From an uncultured Pelagibacteraceae bacterium (GTDB lineage: Bacteria; Pseudomonadota; Alphaproteobacteria; Pelagibacterales; Pelagibacteraceae), in NCBI GenBank assembly GCA_902552705.1, contig CACDHZ010000003.1:1-64000 (forward strand): DNA of 64,000 nt, written 5' to 3'. Under the pieces are notes generated by a model. The model did no database searches, was not told the origin of the DNA, and worked only from the letters and a program-made list of their open reading frames with translations. Shown here piece by piece: positions 30,480-44,397 of this stretch; within the stretch, counting starts at the first letter, position 1; each line of letters begins with the position of its first letter. Made by a program: the position numbers and the translations under genes.

Positions 30480-31372
30480 TCTCTTCCAAAATCAGGCTCA
30501 TCAATATCTTGTTTCAATTTAATTATTTTTGATCTTACTTTTTTAGTTTGAATAAGTTTTTTTATTATTGATTTGTTATTTTTAGAATTAATGTCTTTTT
30601 TAAATTCATTTAAGTTTTTTATAAATAAATCGATTGCCTTAGAAATATTAGTTTTGTTATTAAAAAAAATATCTCTCCACATAATCTCATTTGATGCTGC
30701 AATCCTAGAAAAATCTCTTAATCCACCAGCACTGTATTTTATTAATCCATAGCTTTGTTTTTTTTCAAAATCTTGTGCAGACTTAACTAAATTATAAGCA
30801 ATTAAATGTGGTAAATGACTAGTTATAGAAAAAATTTTATCGTGTTTTTCAGCTTTCATGACAACTACTCTTGAACCAATTTTTTTCCAAAACTTGGCCA
30901 AAATATTCAAATTTTTTCTTAAAGTATTTTTTTCTTTTATTATTATACACCACTTGCCATCAAATAAATTATCTTTACCATGTTCGGGTCCACTCACCTC
31001 TGATCCAGCTATTGGGTGGCTTTGAATCCAATGGATACCTCTCTTTAAAAATTTTTTAATAATTTTAGTAGATTCAATTTTTGAAGAACCAATATCAGTA
31101 ATCAATGTCTTTGCTGATATAAAGTTATTTATTTTAAGAATAATTTTTTTATATTCACTCATAGGGGTGCAAACTATAATTAAATCCGAATTAATAATTC
31201 CTTCCTCAAGTGTTTTTACAATTATTCCAGGGAGTTTTAATTTTTTTATTTTACGGATGTTTGATTTAGATTTTTCATAAATAAATATTTTTTTTACCAA
31301 TTTTTTTTTATGAATGCGTCTTAACAAAGAAGATCCTAATAATCCACATCCTATAATTAAAATATTTTTCAT
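30476..31372 (-). CDS. tyrA: Prephenate/arogenate dehydrogenase
   Basis: IIGCGLLGSSLLRRI, IVCTPMSEYKKI, WIQSHPIAGSEVSGPEHGKDNLFDGKWCII, SAGGLRDFSRIAASNEIMWRDI. Confidence 0.95.
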   Translation of the reverse strand: MKNILIIGCGLLGSSLLRRIHKKKLVKKIFIYEKSKSNIRKIKKLKLPGIIVKTLEEGIINSDLIIVCTPMSEYKKIILKINNFISAKTLITDIGSSKIESTKIIKKFLKRGIHWIQSHPIAGSEVSGPEHGKDNLFDGKWCIIIKEKNTLRKNLNILAKFWKKIGSRVVVMKAEKHDKIFSITSHLPHLIAYNLVKSAQDFEKKQSYGLIKYSAGGLRDFSRIAASNEIMWRDIFFNNKTNISKAIDLFIKNLNEFKKDINSKNNKSIIKKLIQTKKVRSKIIKLKQDIDEPDFGRD

Positions 31373-32454
31373 TTATCAAATACTCTCTTAACAATACTCA
31401 TAAATTTTAAATTTTCTTTTTTTGATCCAATGCTTAATCTTAATTTATTCTTGATGTTATAACCATCCTCAGTTGATCTTAAAATAATTCCTTTATTTTT
31501 AAGTTTATTATATAAATAATTTGCTGAATATTTACATTTTTCAAAATCAAGTAGCAAAAAATTTGCAGTAACAGGATTAGAGAAAATATTATAATTTTCA
31601 AGAAACATTTTGATTTTCTTTGCATAGATTAAATTATGCTTTATTGATTTGCTTATAAATTTTTTATCTTTTAATGACTCAGCTGCTGCTAACTGAGCAA
31701 TGCTATTTACATTAAAAGGTGGTTTAATTGTATTTAATGCATTTATTATTTTTTTTGAGCCATATCCCCATCCCACTCTCAATGAAGCTAGTCCAAATAT
31801 TTTAGAAAAAGTTCTGAGAATAAAAACATTGTCTTTGCTCTTAAACAAATCTAAGCCCGAAGAATAATCTGGATTTTTCATATACTCTGCATAAGCATCA
31901 TCGATCACAAGTAAAATATTATTATTTAATCTTTTTCTAAGATCAATCACTTCTTTTTTTTTCAAATATGTTCCAGTCGGATTATTTGGATTTGCAATAA
32001 AAACAATTTTTGTTTTTTTGGTAACATTTTTTAAAATCTCTTTGACTGAAACTTTAAAATTAATTTCATTTGCAAACACAACTTTTGCACCAACAATCTT
32101 TGAATAAATTCTATACATCAAAAAACTATATTGTGGGAGAATTACCTCATCTTTAGGATTTAAAAACAATTGACAAATCATCTGAATAATTTCATCTGAC
32201 CCAGCCCCACAAATTATCTTATTTAAATCACAATTGAATTTTTTTGAAATTTCATTTCTTAAAAATTTTGCTTTACTATCAGGATACTTTGATAAATTTA
32301 AATTTTTTGTCTTTAAAGCTTTCTTAGCTTTTGGGCTAACTCCTAATGCTGATTCATTTGCTGATAATTTAGTTATATTTTTCAACTTACCCAAAGTGGA
32401 TCTACCTGGTTTATAGGCTTTTATTCTAAAAATTTTAAATTTCGGAACAGTCAT
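31369..32454 (-). CDS. hisC: Histidinol-phosphate aminotransferase
   Basis: KLSANESALGVSPKA, ICGAGSDEIIQMICQLFLNPKDEVILPQYSF, ANPNNPTGTYL, RTFSKIFGLASLRVGWGYG. Confidence 0.95.
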   Translation of the reverse strand: MTVPKFKIFRIKAYKPGRSTLGKLKNITKLSANESALGVSPKAKKALKTKNLNLSKYPDSKAKFLRNEISKKFNCDLNKIICGAGSDEIIQMICQLFLNPKDEVILPQYSFLMYRIYSKIVGAKVVFANEINFKVSVKEILKNVTKKTKIVFIANPNNPTGTYLKKKEVIDLRKRLNNNILLVIDDAYAEYMKNPDYSSGLDLFKSKDNVFILRTFSKIFGLASLRVGWGYGSKKIINALNTIKPPFNVNSIAQLAAAESLKDKKFISKSIKHNLIYAKKIKMFLENYNIFSNPVTANFLLLDFEKCKYSANYLYNKLKNKGIILRSTEDGYNIKNKLRLSIGSKKENLKFMSIVKRVFDK

Positions 32455-32519
32455 TTTATTAATCTTATAAATAAAATATTAAACTTTCATACAGAATAAG
32501 TCATTTTTTTTAAAAAAAA

Positions 32520-32548
32520 TTGACATAATAAATAACTTCTTGTACAAA
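32520..32548 (+). promoter_or_regulatory. Sigma70-like promoter for metX
   Basis: TTGACA (32520-32525), 17-bp spacer, TACAAA (32543-32548); predicted start falls at the beginning of the SAM-II aptamer. Confidence 0.65.
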
Positions 32549-32552
32549 ATTT

Positions 32553-32603
32553 ATGCGCTGATTTAACTGAATTGCGAGCGCATAAAAAAAACCGCTAAAA
32601 TTG
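32553..32603 (+). ncRNA. SAM-II riboswitch
   Basis: ATGCGCTGATTTAACTGAATTGCGAGCGCATAAAAAAAACCGCTAAAATTG: P1 ATGCGCT/AGCGCAT is a perfect 7-bp pair; TTTA..C of the loop can pair with GCTAAA downstream (pseudoknot); matches the recalled SAM-II consensus and lies upstream of metX. Confidence 0.93.
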
Positions 32604-32638
32604 TTTTTTTTCTCTCAATTCAAACACTCGCTTTTATT

Positions 32639-33757
32639 ATGAATAATGAGATAAACATAAAAACTTTGATTGTTAAAAACCCACTTAAACTCGATTGTGG
32701 AAAAACTATCAAAAATTATCCTATCGCGTATGAAACTTATGGATCTTTAAATAAAAAAAAAGATAATGCTATTTTAATTTTTCATGCATTAACAGGTGAT
32801 CAATTTGTTTCAGGAGTAAATCCAATTACAAATAAAGATGGTTGGTGGTCCTACGCAGTTGGTCCTAATAAATCAATTGATACTAACAAATATTTTGTAA
32901 TTTGCTCGAATGTAATTGGCGGCTGTATGGGATCTTATGGACCAAGTCATAAGGATCCAAATACACAAAAAAATTTTGGCACTAATTTCCCAATAATAAC
33001 AATTAACGATATGGTAAATGCTCAAAACAATTTACTTGATCATTTTGGTATAGACAAACTTTTCTCTGTTGTTGGAGGTTCAATGGGTGGAATGCAGGTA
33101 CTACAATTCGTTAGTAATTTTCCTAATAAAACAAAAACTGCAGTTCCGATAGCTTGCACATCGAGCCACTCTGCTCAAAATATTGCTTTAAATGAACTTG
33201 GTAGACAAGCGATCGCTGCTGATAATAATTGGAATCAAGGAGATTACGTATCAAAAAATACTAATCCTAATAAAGGATTAGCTGTTGCCAGAATGGCCGC
33301 TCATATCACTTATCTTTCAAAAAAAGGCCTTCAAGAAAAATTTGGAAGAAAACTACAAGAAAGAGAAGATTTAAAATTTAGTTTTGATGCGGATTTTCAA
33401 ATTGAAAGTTATTTAAGATATCAAGGATCTATTTTTGTAGATAGATTTGATGCCAATAGCTACCTCTATATTACTAGGGCTATGGATTATTTTGATTTAA
33501 CAAGAAAATTTAATGGAAATTTATCAAATGCTTTTAAAGGAACTAAGACAAAGTTTTTTGTAATTTCATTTACCTCAGATTGGCTTTACCCAACTCAAGA
33601 AAATAAAGATATTGTAATTGCTTTAAATTCCATCGGTGCGGATGTTGGATTTGCAGAAATTGAGTCAGATAAAGGACATGACTCTTTTTTACTTGATGTT
33701 CCAGATTTCCTAAATGTGTTAAAAAATTTTTTAGAAAAATCCTATGTAGAAAATTGA
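32639..33757 (+). CDS. metX: Homoserine O-acetyltransferase
   Basis: [47 protein letters not shown]. Confidence 0.96.
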   Translation: MNNEINIKTLIVKNPLKLDCGKTIKNYPIAYETYGSLNKKKDNAILIFHALTGDQFVSGVNPITNKDGWWSYAVGPNKSIDTNKYFVICSNVIGGCMGSYGPSHKDPNTQKNFGTNFPIITINDMVNAQNNLLDHFGIDKLFSVVGGSMGGMQVLQFVSNFPNKTKTAVPIACTSSHSAQNIALNELGRQAIAADNNWNQGDYVSKNTNPNKGLAVARMAAHITYLSKKGLQEKFGRKLQEREDLKFSFDADFQIESYLRYQGSIFVDRFDANSYLYITRAMDYFDLTRKFNGNLSNAFKGTKTKFFVISFTSDWLYPTQENKDIVIALNSIGADVGFAEIESDKGHDSFLLDVPDFLNVLKNFLEKSYVEN

Positions 33758-34356
33758 ATATGAAAAATGATTTTAAAGTTATTGCTGATTTAATTGAAAA
33801 AAATAAAAGAGTTTTAGAAGTTGGTTGTTCCGATGGTACTCTTATGAAATTTTTAAAAGAAAATAAAAATATAAATATAAGAGGATTAGAAATTTCAAAA
33901 ACTAAAGTTCAAAAATGTATTGAAAAAGGTTTAACTGTTATTGAGGGAAATGCCGAAAAAGATTTAAAACAATTTCCTGATAAGTCTTTTGATTATGTTG
34001 TTTTAAGCCAAACACTCCAAGCATTTTTAGAACCTGAGCTTGTACTTAATGAACTACTTAGAGTAGGAAAAAAAGCAATAGTTACAATTCCTAATTTTGG
34101 ATATTGGAAAGTTAGATTACATTTATTATTAAAAGGAACAATGCCAATAACTAAAACTTTGCCAAATGAATGGCATAACACTCCAAACTTACATATGTGT
34201 TCAATTAAAGATTTTGTTCAGTTTGCAAAATCCAGAAATTTTAAAATATTTAAATCTTTGGCCCTTAATAATCAAAATATATCACTAATTAACGATGTTA
34301 ATCTTGGTATTAAAAATTTATTTTCAGATTTAGGAATATTTTTAATTGAAAAATAA
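33754..34356 (+). CDS. metW: MetW methyltransferase-like protein
   Basis: [30 protein letters not shown]; directly follows metX; the initiator may be ATG at 33760. Confidence 0.93.
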   Translation: MNMKNDFKVIADLIEKNKRVLEVGCSDGTLMKFLKENKNINIRGLEISKTKVQKCIEKGLTVIEGNAEKDLKQFPDKSFDYVVLSQTLQAFLEPELVLNELLRVGKKAIVTIPNFGYWKVRLHLLLKGTMPITKTLPNEWHNTPNLHMCSIKDFVQFAKSRNFKIFKSLALNNQNISLINDVNLGIKNLFSDLGIFLIEK

Positions 34357-34357
34357 T

Positions 34358-35077
34358 ATGAGAGTTGAAATAATTCCATGTCTTCAAGATAATTATAGTT
34401 ATTTAATTATTGATGAAACTAATAATACCGCGTGTGTTGTTGATCCAAGTGAGGCTTTGCCAATAATAGATTTTATAAGCAATAAAAATATTAATTTAAA
34501 ATATATTCTCAATACTCATCATCACTTTGATCACATCGGAGGAAATAAGGATTTAAAAAAAAAGTATAATTTAAGTGTAGTAGGTTTTAAAGGTGATAAA
34601 TATAGAATTCCAGAGATTGATATTTTAGTTGAAGATAATGAAATTTGGAAAGCTGATAATTTTGAAGCAAAGATATTTCATATTCCAGGTCACACCAAAG
34701 GACATATAAGCTTTTTTTTTCACAAAGATAAATTTGTATTCACTGGAGATACACTTTTTTCGCTTGGCTGTGGAAGAATTTTTGAAGGAACATATCAAGA
34801 AATGTTTAATTCTTTAAATAAAATTAAAAATTTACCAAAAGATACGAAAATTTATTGTGGACACGAATATACTCTACAAAATTCAAAATTTTGTATCAAA
34901 CATGATTCTAATAATTTAAATTTAAAAAAAAAAATATCAAAAATTAATAATAAAATTAAAAATAATTTACCTACTGTCCCATCAACAATGGAGGAAGAAT
35001 TAGAGTGTAATATTTTTTTAAGAGCAAACAATTTAGAATCATTTTCAAAATTGAGAGATTTAAAGGATAATTTCTAG
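34358..35077 (+). CDS. gloB: Hydroxyacylglutathione hydrolase (glyoxalase II)
   Basis: ILNTHHHFDHIGGN, HIPGHTKGHISFFF, FTGDTLFSLGCGRIFEGT; likely ATG start at 34358. Confidence 0.95.
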   Translation: MRVEIIPCLQDNYSYLIIDETNNTACVVDPSEALPIIDFISNKNINLKYILNTHHHFDHIGGNKDLKKKYNLSVVGFKGDKYRIPEIDILVEDNEIWKADNFEAKIFHIPGHTKGHISFFFHKDKFVFTGDTLFSLGCGRIFEGTYQEMFNSLNKIKNLPKDTKIYCGHEYTLQNSKFCIKHDSNNLNLKKKISKINNKIKNNLPTVPSTMEEELECNIFLRANNLESFSKLRDLKDNF

Positions 35078-35087
35078 CTATTCATAC

Positions 35088-35115
35088 TTGACTAAAATAA
35101 GCTCCTGACTATATT
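35088..35115 (+). promoter_or_regulatory. Sigma70-like promoter upstream of rplU
   Basis: TTGACT (35088-35093), 16-bp spacer, TATATT (35110-35115). Confidence 0.5.
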
Positions 35116-35140
35116 GCTGTTATTAAAAATCATATAAACT

Positions 35141-35566
35141 ATGTCATACGCAATAATACAAACAGGTGGGAAACAGTACAAAGTCAAGGCTGGTGAAATT
35201 ATTAAAATTGAAAAATTAGATAAATTTAAACCTGAGTCAAAATTAGAATTTAAAGAAATCCTAGCTTATGGAGATGATAAAATGATTGAAATTGGCTCAC
35301 CTACAATTTCAGGAGCAAAAGTTGAGGCCAATCTCATAGAAAATGGAAAAGATAGAACAATATTAATCTTCAAGAAAAGAAGAAGACAAAATTCAAGAAG
35401 AAAAAATGGACATAGACAAAAATATTCATTAATAAAAGTAAGTAAAATTTTTTCTAAAGATGGCAAAATTTTATCTGAAGAAAAAAAAATAGTAAAATCA
35501 ATTAAAAAAAATGAAAAAATTGATAAAAAAAAAGAAAAAACAGAAACTAAAGTAACAAATAAATAA
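35141..35566 (+). CDS. rplU: 50S ribosomal protein L21 with Lys-rich C-terminal tail
   Basis: MSYAIIQTGGKQYKVKAGEIIKIEKL ... KKRRRQNSRRKNGHRQKYSLIKVSKI. Confidence 0.96.
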   Translation: MSYAIIQTGGKQYKVKAGEIIKIEKLDKFKPESKLEFKEILAYGDDKMIEIGSPTISGAKVEANLIENGKDRTILIFKKRRRQNSRRKNGHRQKYSLIKVSKIFSKDGKILSEEKKIVKSIKKNEKIDKKKEKTETKVTNK

Positions 35567-35578
35567 ACCAGGTAAATT

Positions 35579-35833
35579 ATGGCAACAAAAAAAGCAGGTG
35601 GATCATCAAGAAACGGACGAGACAGTGCTGGTAGAAGACTTGGTGTAAAAAAATATGGTGGTGAAATAGTAGTTCCTGGAAATATAATTGTAAGACAAAG
35701 AGGAACAAAAATTTTCCCTGGTAAAAACGTAGAAATGGGTAAAGATCATTCTATTTTTTCAATAGTAGAGGGGAAAGTGGTCTTTAAAAAAGGAAGATCA
35801 GACAGAACATTCGTTTCCGTAAAACCCAATTAA
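35579..35833 (+). CDS. rpmA: 50S ribosomal protein L27
   Basis: [44 protein letters not shown]. Confidence 0.98.
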   Translation: MATKKAGGSSRNGRDSAGRRLGVKKYGGEIVVPGNIIVRQRGTKIFPGKNVEMGKDHSIFSIVEGKVVFKKGRSDRTFVSVKPN

Positions 35834-35853
35834 TTAGTACAACCAATAAATAA

Positions 35854-37945
<2,092 letters not shown>

Positions 37946-37946
37946 A

Positions 37947-39197
37947 ATGAGTAAATATGTTAAACTTGTAGGAAAAAAAGCAAAAAAAGTAATCGAAAGA
38001 AAAATCGATACTAAAATAAAAAACAAAGTTCTTAAAAGTTTCTTATTTTTTTTAACAAAAAATGAAAAAAAAATCTTAAAACAAAATAAAAAAGATGTTA
38101 AATTTGCCAGAAAAAAGAAACTCAAACTAAATATTATTGAGAGATTAACTTTAAATTCAAAAAAATTAGATTCTATAAAAAAATCCGTTAATGAAATTAT
38201 TAAAATTAAAGACCCTGTAAATGAGGTTTTAGACAATTGGAAAAGACCCAATGGATTGAATATTAAAAAAGTTTCAACTCCTATTGGTGTTATTGGTGTT
38301 ATTTATGAAAGTAGACCAAATGTTACTTCTGATATATCTAGCTTGTGTTTTAAATCAGGGAATGCAGTTATTTTAAGAGGTGGTTCCGAAGCAATTAATT
38401 CTAATAAAATATTAGTAGCTTTATTTAGAAAAGCCTTAGTAGTAAATAATGTAAATCCTGACTTCGTTCAATTTATAAATAATAGAGATAGAAAGATAGT
38501 AGACTTCATGCTGTCAAAAATGACAAATGAAATTGATGTAATTATACCAAGAGGTGGCAAAGGTTTAATTAAAAGAGTTCAAGCTATTTCTAAAATGCCA
38601 ATTATTGGTCACTTAGAAGGAGTGTGTCATACTTATATTGATAAAGATGCAGATTTAAAAATGGCTACAAAAGTTCTTAAAAATGCTAAACTTAGAAATA
38701 CTAGCATATGTGGTGCAACTGAAACTGTTTTATTTCATGAAAAAATAGTGAAAAAATTCTGTAATATCGTTCTTAAAAATTTAAAAGACAATAATTGTAA
38801 AATAAAAGGAGACAGTTTAATAAGAAAATTTTTTAAAGGAAAAATATACCAAGCAAAAGATAAAGATTGGTCAACAGAATATCTGTCTGCCATAATATCA
38901 GCTAAGTGTGTTAAAAATTGTGACGAAGCAATAAAACATATTAATAAATATGGTACAATGCATACAGAATCAATAATTACAAAGAATAAAAAGACTGCAC
39001 AAAAATTTTTAAAAAATATTAATAGTTCGATAGTTATGCATAATACATCAACTCAATTTGCAGATGGTGGAGAGTTTGGATTCGGAGGAGAAGTTGGAAT
39101 CTCAACAAATAATTTACCACCAAGAGGTCCTGTTGGTTTAAAACAATTAATTTCTTATAAATATGAAGTATATGGGAAAGGTCATATTAGGAATTAA
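37947..39197 (+). CDS. proA: Glutamate-5-semialdehyde dehydrogenase
   Basis: GVIGVIYESRPNVTSDISSLCFKSGNAVILRGGSEA; HLEGVCHTYID; FADGGEFGFGGEVGISTNNLPPRGPVGL. Confidence 0.97.
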   Translation: MSKYVKLVGKKAKKVIERKIDTKIKNKVLKSFLFFLTKNEKKILKQNKKDVKFARKKKLKLNIIERLTLNSKKLDSIKKSVNEIIKIKDPVNEVLDNWKRPNGLNIKKVSTPIGVIGVIYESRPNVTSDISSLCFKSGNAVILRGGSEAINSNKILVALFRKALVVNNVNPDFVQFINNRDRKIVDFMLSKMTNEIDVIIPRGGKGLIKRVQAISKMPIIGHLEGVCHTYIDKDADLKMATKVLKNAKLRNTSICGATETVLFHEKIVKKFCNIVLKNLKDNNCKIKGDSLIRKFFKGKIYQAKDKDWSTEYLSAIISAKCVKNCDEAIKHINKYGTMHTESIITKNKKTAQKFLKNINSSIVMHNTSTQFADGGEFGFGGEVGISTNNLPPRGPVGLKQLISYKYEVYGKGHIRN

Positions 39198-39199
39198 AA

Positions 39200-39733
39200 T
39201 TGAATAAAAAAAAAAATAGATTAATAAAAAATATTGGGCTATTAGGTGGAAGTTTTGATCCTCCTCATAAAGGACACGTCGCAATATCTTTAATAGCAAA
39301 AAAAAAATTTAAATTAAACTATATAATTTGGGCTATTACTAAAAAGAACCCATTTAAAAAAAGAAGTAGCTTTAGTCTTAATGAAAGAATTAAAATGTCA
39401 AAAAAAATTACAATTTCTAAAAAATTTATTAAAGTTAAATATTATGAAGATAAAATAAAGTCTAATAGAACAATTAATTTAATAAATAGCATCAAAAATA
39501 AAAATAAATGCAACATATTTTTGATTATTGGCGCTGATAATCTAATTAAGTTTCATAAATGGTACAAATGGAAATTAATTGCAAAAAAATGTAATATTTT
39601 GGTTTTTGATAGAATGGGATATAAATTAAAATCTCTAAAATCTGTTGCTTTTAAAGATTTAGGACAAAAAAATTTAAGATTTATCAATTTTAAAAAAGTC
39701 AATATTTCATCTTCAAAATTAAGAAAAATTTGA
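39200..39733 (+). CDS. nadD: Nicotinate-nucleotide adenylyltransferase
   Basis: IGLLGGSFDPPHKGHVAIS; IIGADNLIKFHKWYKWK; SSSKLRK; TTG start. Confidence 0.93.
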   Translation: MNKKKNRLIKNIGLLGGSFDPPHKGHVAISLIAKKKFKLNYIIWAITKKNPFKKRSSFSLNERIKMSKKITISKKFIKVKYYEDKIKSNRTINLINSIKNKNKCNIFLIIGADNLIKFHKWYKWKLIAKKCNILVFDRMGYKLKSLKSVAFKDLGQKNLRFINFKKVNISSSKLRKI

Positions 39734-39750
39734 TAAGATTTTAATAATTA

Positions 39751-40101
39751 ATGGATAAAATTGCAGATTTAAAAAAAACTATCTTAAATACGTTAGACAA
39801 AAATAAAGCATTAAATATTGTTAGCATAGATCTTGCAGATAAAAGCTCGATGGCAGATTACATGATTATTGCTAGTGGAACGTCATCTAGACATATTCAA
39901 GCTTTATCTGAACAAGTTTTAGAAAAATTTAAAAATAATGGAATCAAAAATTGCACAATAGAAGGTTCAGATAGTAATGAATGGAAACTCATTGATGGTA
40001 TAGATCTAATCGTTCACATTTTTAATCCTGAAAAAAGAAAATTTTATGAACTTGAAAAAATATGGTCAGAAATGATTCCTAAAGAAAAAATAATAATATA
40101 A
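39751..40101 (+). CDS. rsfS: Ribosome silencing factor RsfS
   Basis: DLADKSSMADYMIIASGTSSRHIQALSEQV; EGSDSNEWKLIDGIDLIVHIF. Confidence 0.95.
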   Translation: MDKIADLKKTILNTLDKNKALNIVSIDLADKSSMADYMIIASGTSSRHIQALSEQVLEKFKNNGIKNCTIEGSDSNEWKLIDGIDLIVHIFNPEKRKFYELEKIWSEMIPKEKIII

Positions 40102-40103
40102 TT

Positions 40104-41237
40104 ATGATTAAAAAAATTTTATTTTTTTCTTTTATTTCAGTATTTATTTTTCAAAAAACTTTTTCTAATAAGAATGATATTTATAAAAAAATAGACATAT
40201 TTGGTGAAGTTCTTGAAAAAATTAATAAAGAGTATGTAGACGAAGTAAATCCATCTGAAAATATGGATGCAGCTATAAATGGCTTACTTCAATCTTTAGA
40301 TCCTTACTCGGCATACATGACACCAGAAAGTTTTGAAGGTATGAAGACTGAAACAAGTGGTGAATTTGGTGGACTTGGAATTGAAGTTGGTATGGAGGCA
40401 GGTGTTGTAAAGGTTATTTCTCCAATTGATAACACTCCAGCTTCTAGAGCCGGATTAAAAGCTGGAGATTATATAGTTAAAATTAACGATGTTCAGGTTC
40501 AGGGAAAATCATTAATGGAAGCTGTGGAATTAATGAGAGGTCCTGTTGGATCAAGTATTGAGATAACAGTAAGAAGACGAGGAGTCAAAAAAGCTTTAAT
40601 TTTTGAAATTACAAGAGAAATTATTGAAATCCAATCTGTTAAGTCTGAAATAATTGACAATAATATTGGTTATATAAGACTTACATCTTTTAATGAGAAT
40701 AGCAGTGAACAAATTAGAGAACGAATAATAAAAATGAAAGAAAATAAAAATTTAAAAGGATATATTTTAGATTTAAGAAATAATCCTGGTGGTCTTCTTT
40801 CTCAAGCAATCAAAATTTCAGATTTTTTTTTAGAAAATGGTGAAATCGTTTCAACAAGAAGTCGACAAATTAAAGAAAATAGAAAATGGTTTGCTAAAAA
40901 AGGTGACATAACAAATGGTAAAACACTAGTTGTTTTAATAAATTATGGTTCAGCATCTGCTTCCGAAATAGTAGCTGGTGCATTAAAAGATCATAAAAGA
41001 GCAATTATAATTGGAGAAAATAGTTATGGAAAAGGATCTGTTCAATCTATTATTCCTCTTAAAAATAAAGGAGCAATTAGATTAACAATTGCAAAATATT
41101 ATCTTCCTTCAGGAAAATCTATTTCTGAAGTTGGTGTTACACCAGATATAGAAATTGCGGAGTCCTCTGAAGATTTTAAATTTAATTCTGATACAGATAA
41201 TCAATTAAATTTTGCATTAAAATTACTCAACGGATAA
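40104..41237 (+). CDS. ctpA: S41 family C-terminal processing peptidase
   Basis: Signal peptide, PDZ, YILDLRNNPGGLLSQAI, NYGSASASEIVAGALKDHKRAIIIGENSYGKGSVQ. Confidence 0.95.
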   Translation: MIKKILFFSFISVFIFQKTFSNKNDIYKKIDIFGEVLEKINKEYVDEVNPSENMDAAINGLLQSLDPYSAYMTPESFEGMKTETSGEFGGLGIEVGMEAGVVKVISPIDNTPASRAGLKAGDYIVKINDVQVQGKSLMEAVELMRGPVGSSIEITVRRRGVKKALIFEITREIIEIQSVKSEIIDNNIGYIRLTSFNENSSEQIRERIIKMKENKNLKGYILDLRNNPGGLLSQAIKISDFFLENGEIVSTRSRQIKENRKWFAKKGDITNGKTLVVLINYGSASASEIVAGALKDHKRAIIIGENSYGKGSVQSIIPLKNKGAIRLTIAKYYLPSGKSISEVGVTPDIEIAESSEDFKFNSDTDNQLNFALKLLNG

Positions 41238-41723
41238 ATGAAAAATGATACAAAAAATTTACCTCTAAGAAATGGTGTAGGTATTGTGTTATTAAATAAG
41301 TACAACAAAGTGTTCGTTGCAAAAAGAATAGATAACCCAAAAAATTTTTGGCAGATGCCTCAAGGTGGTGTTGATAACGGTGAGGAATATTTAAATGCTG
41401 CATATAGAGAATTAGAAGAAGAAACAAGCATTAAAAGTGTCAAACTAATGAAAGAACTCAGTGGATTGATAACTTATGAGTTACCAAAAAATTTATTAGG
41501 TATAATTTGGAAAGGTAAATATAGGGGCCAAAAGTTAAAATGGTTTGTTATGAAATTTTTAGGTGATGATGGTGAAATTAATATTAAAACTAAAAAACCT
41601 GAATTTTGTGAATGGAAGTGGATTGAGCTTGAAAATATTACAGACTTAGTTGTTGATTTTAAATTACATGTTTATAAAGAAGTCCAAAAAAAGGTAAAAA
41701 AATTATTAATTAAGAGATTTTAA
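41238..41723 (+). CDS. rppH: RNA pyrophosphohydrolase (Nudix)
   Basis: RNGVGIVLLNKYNKVFVAKRIDNPKNFWQMPQGGVDNGEEYLNAAYRELEEETSI. Confidence 0.94.
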   Translation: MKNDTKNLPLRNGVGIVLLNKYNKVFVAKRIDNPKNFWQMPQGGVDNGEEYLNAAYRELEEETSIKSVKLMKELSGLITYELPKNLLGIIWKGKYRGQKLKWFVMKFLGDDGEINIKTKKPEFCEWKWIELENITDLVVDFKLHVYKEVQKKVKKLLIKRF

Positions 41724-42097
41724 AACTTCAATTTTTTGATCAATTAAATATTTAGCTTGATCATTAATATCTGTTTTATTTGACTCTTTTTCTGCAAGTT
41801 TTAATAAATCTTGAAGTTTAGATTTATCTATATCATTTAAATTAAATATTGAACTTGTTAATATTGATAAATTGTCATTTTTAAACTCCACAATACCATC
41901 CTCTACATAATAATTTTCATTACCTGATTTAGATAAAATTTTAATGATACCTGGCTTTAAAAAAGAAATTATAGGAATATGATTTTTCAGTATTCCCATT
42001 TCTCCCTCGAAAGCGGGCACCACAACTTCTAAAACATCCTCTTTTACCAAAAAAGACTTTTCTGGGTTAACTATCTCAATTTTAAACTCTTCACTCA

Positions 42098-42098
<1 letters not shown>
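41706..42098 (-). CDS. atpC: ATP synthase epsilon subunit
   Basis: FKIEIVNPEKSFLVKEDVLEVVVPAFEGEMGILKNHIPIIS; follows atpD. Confidence 0.94.
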
Positions 42099-44391
<2,293 letters not shown>

Positions 44392-44397
44392 AATGTT

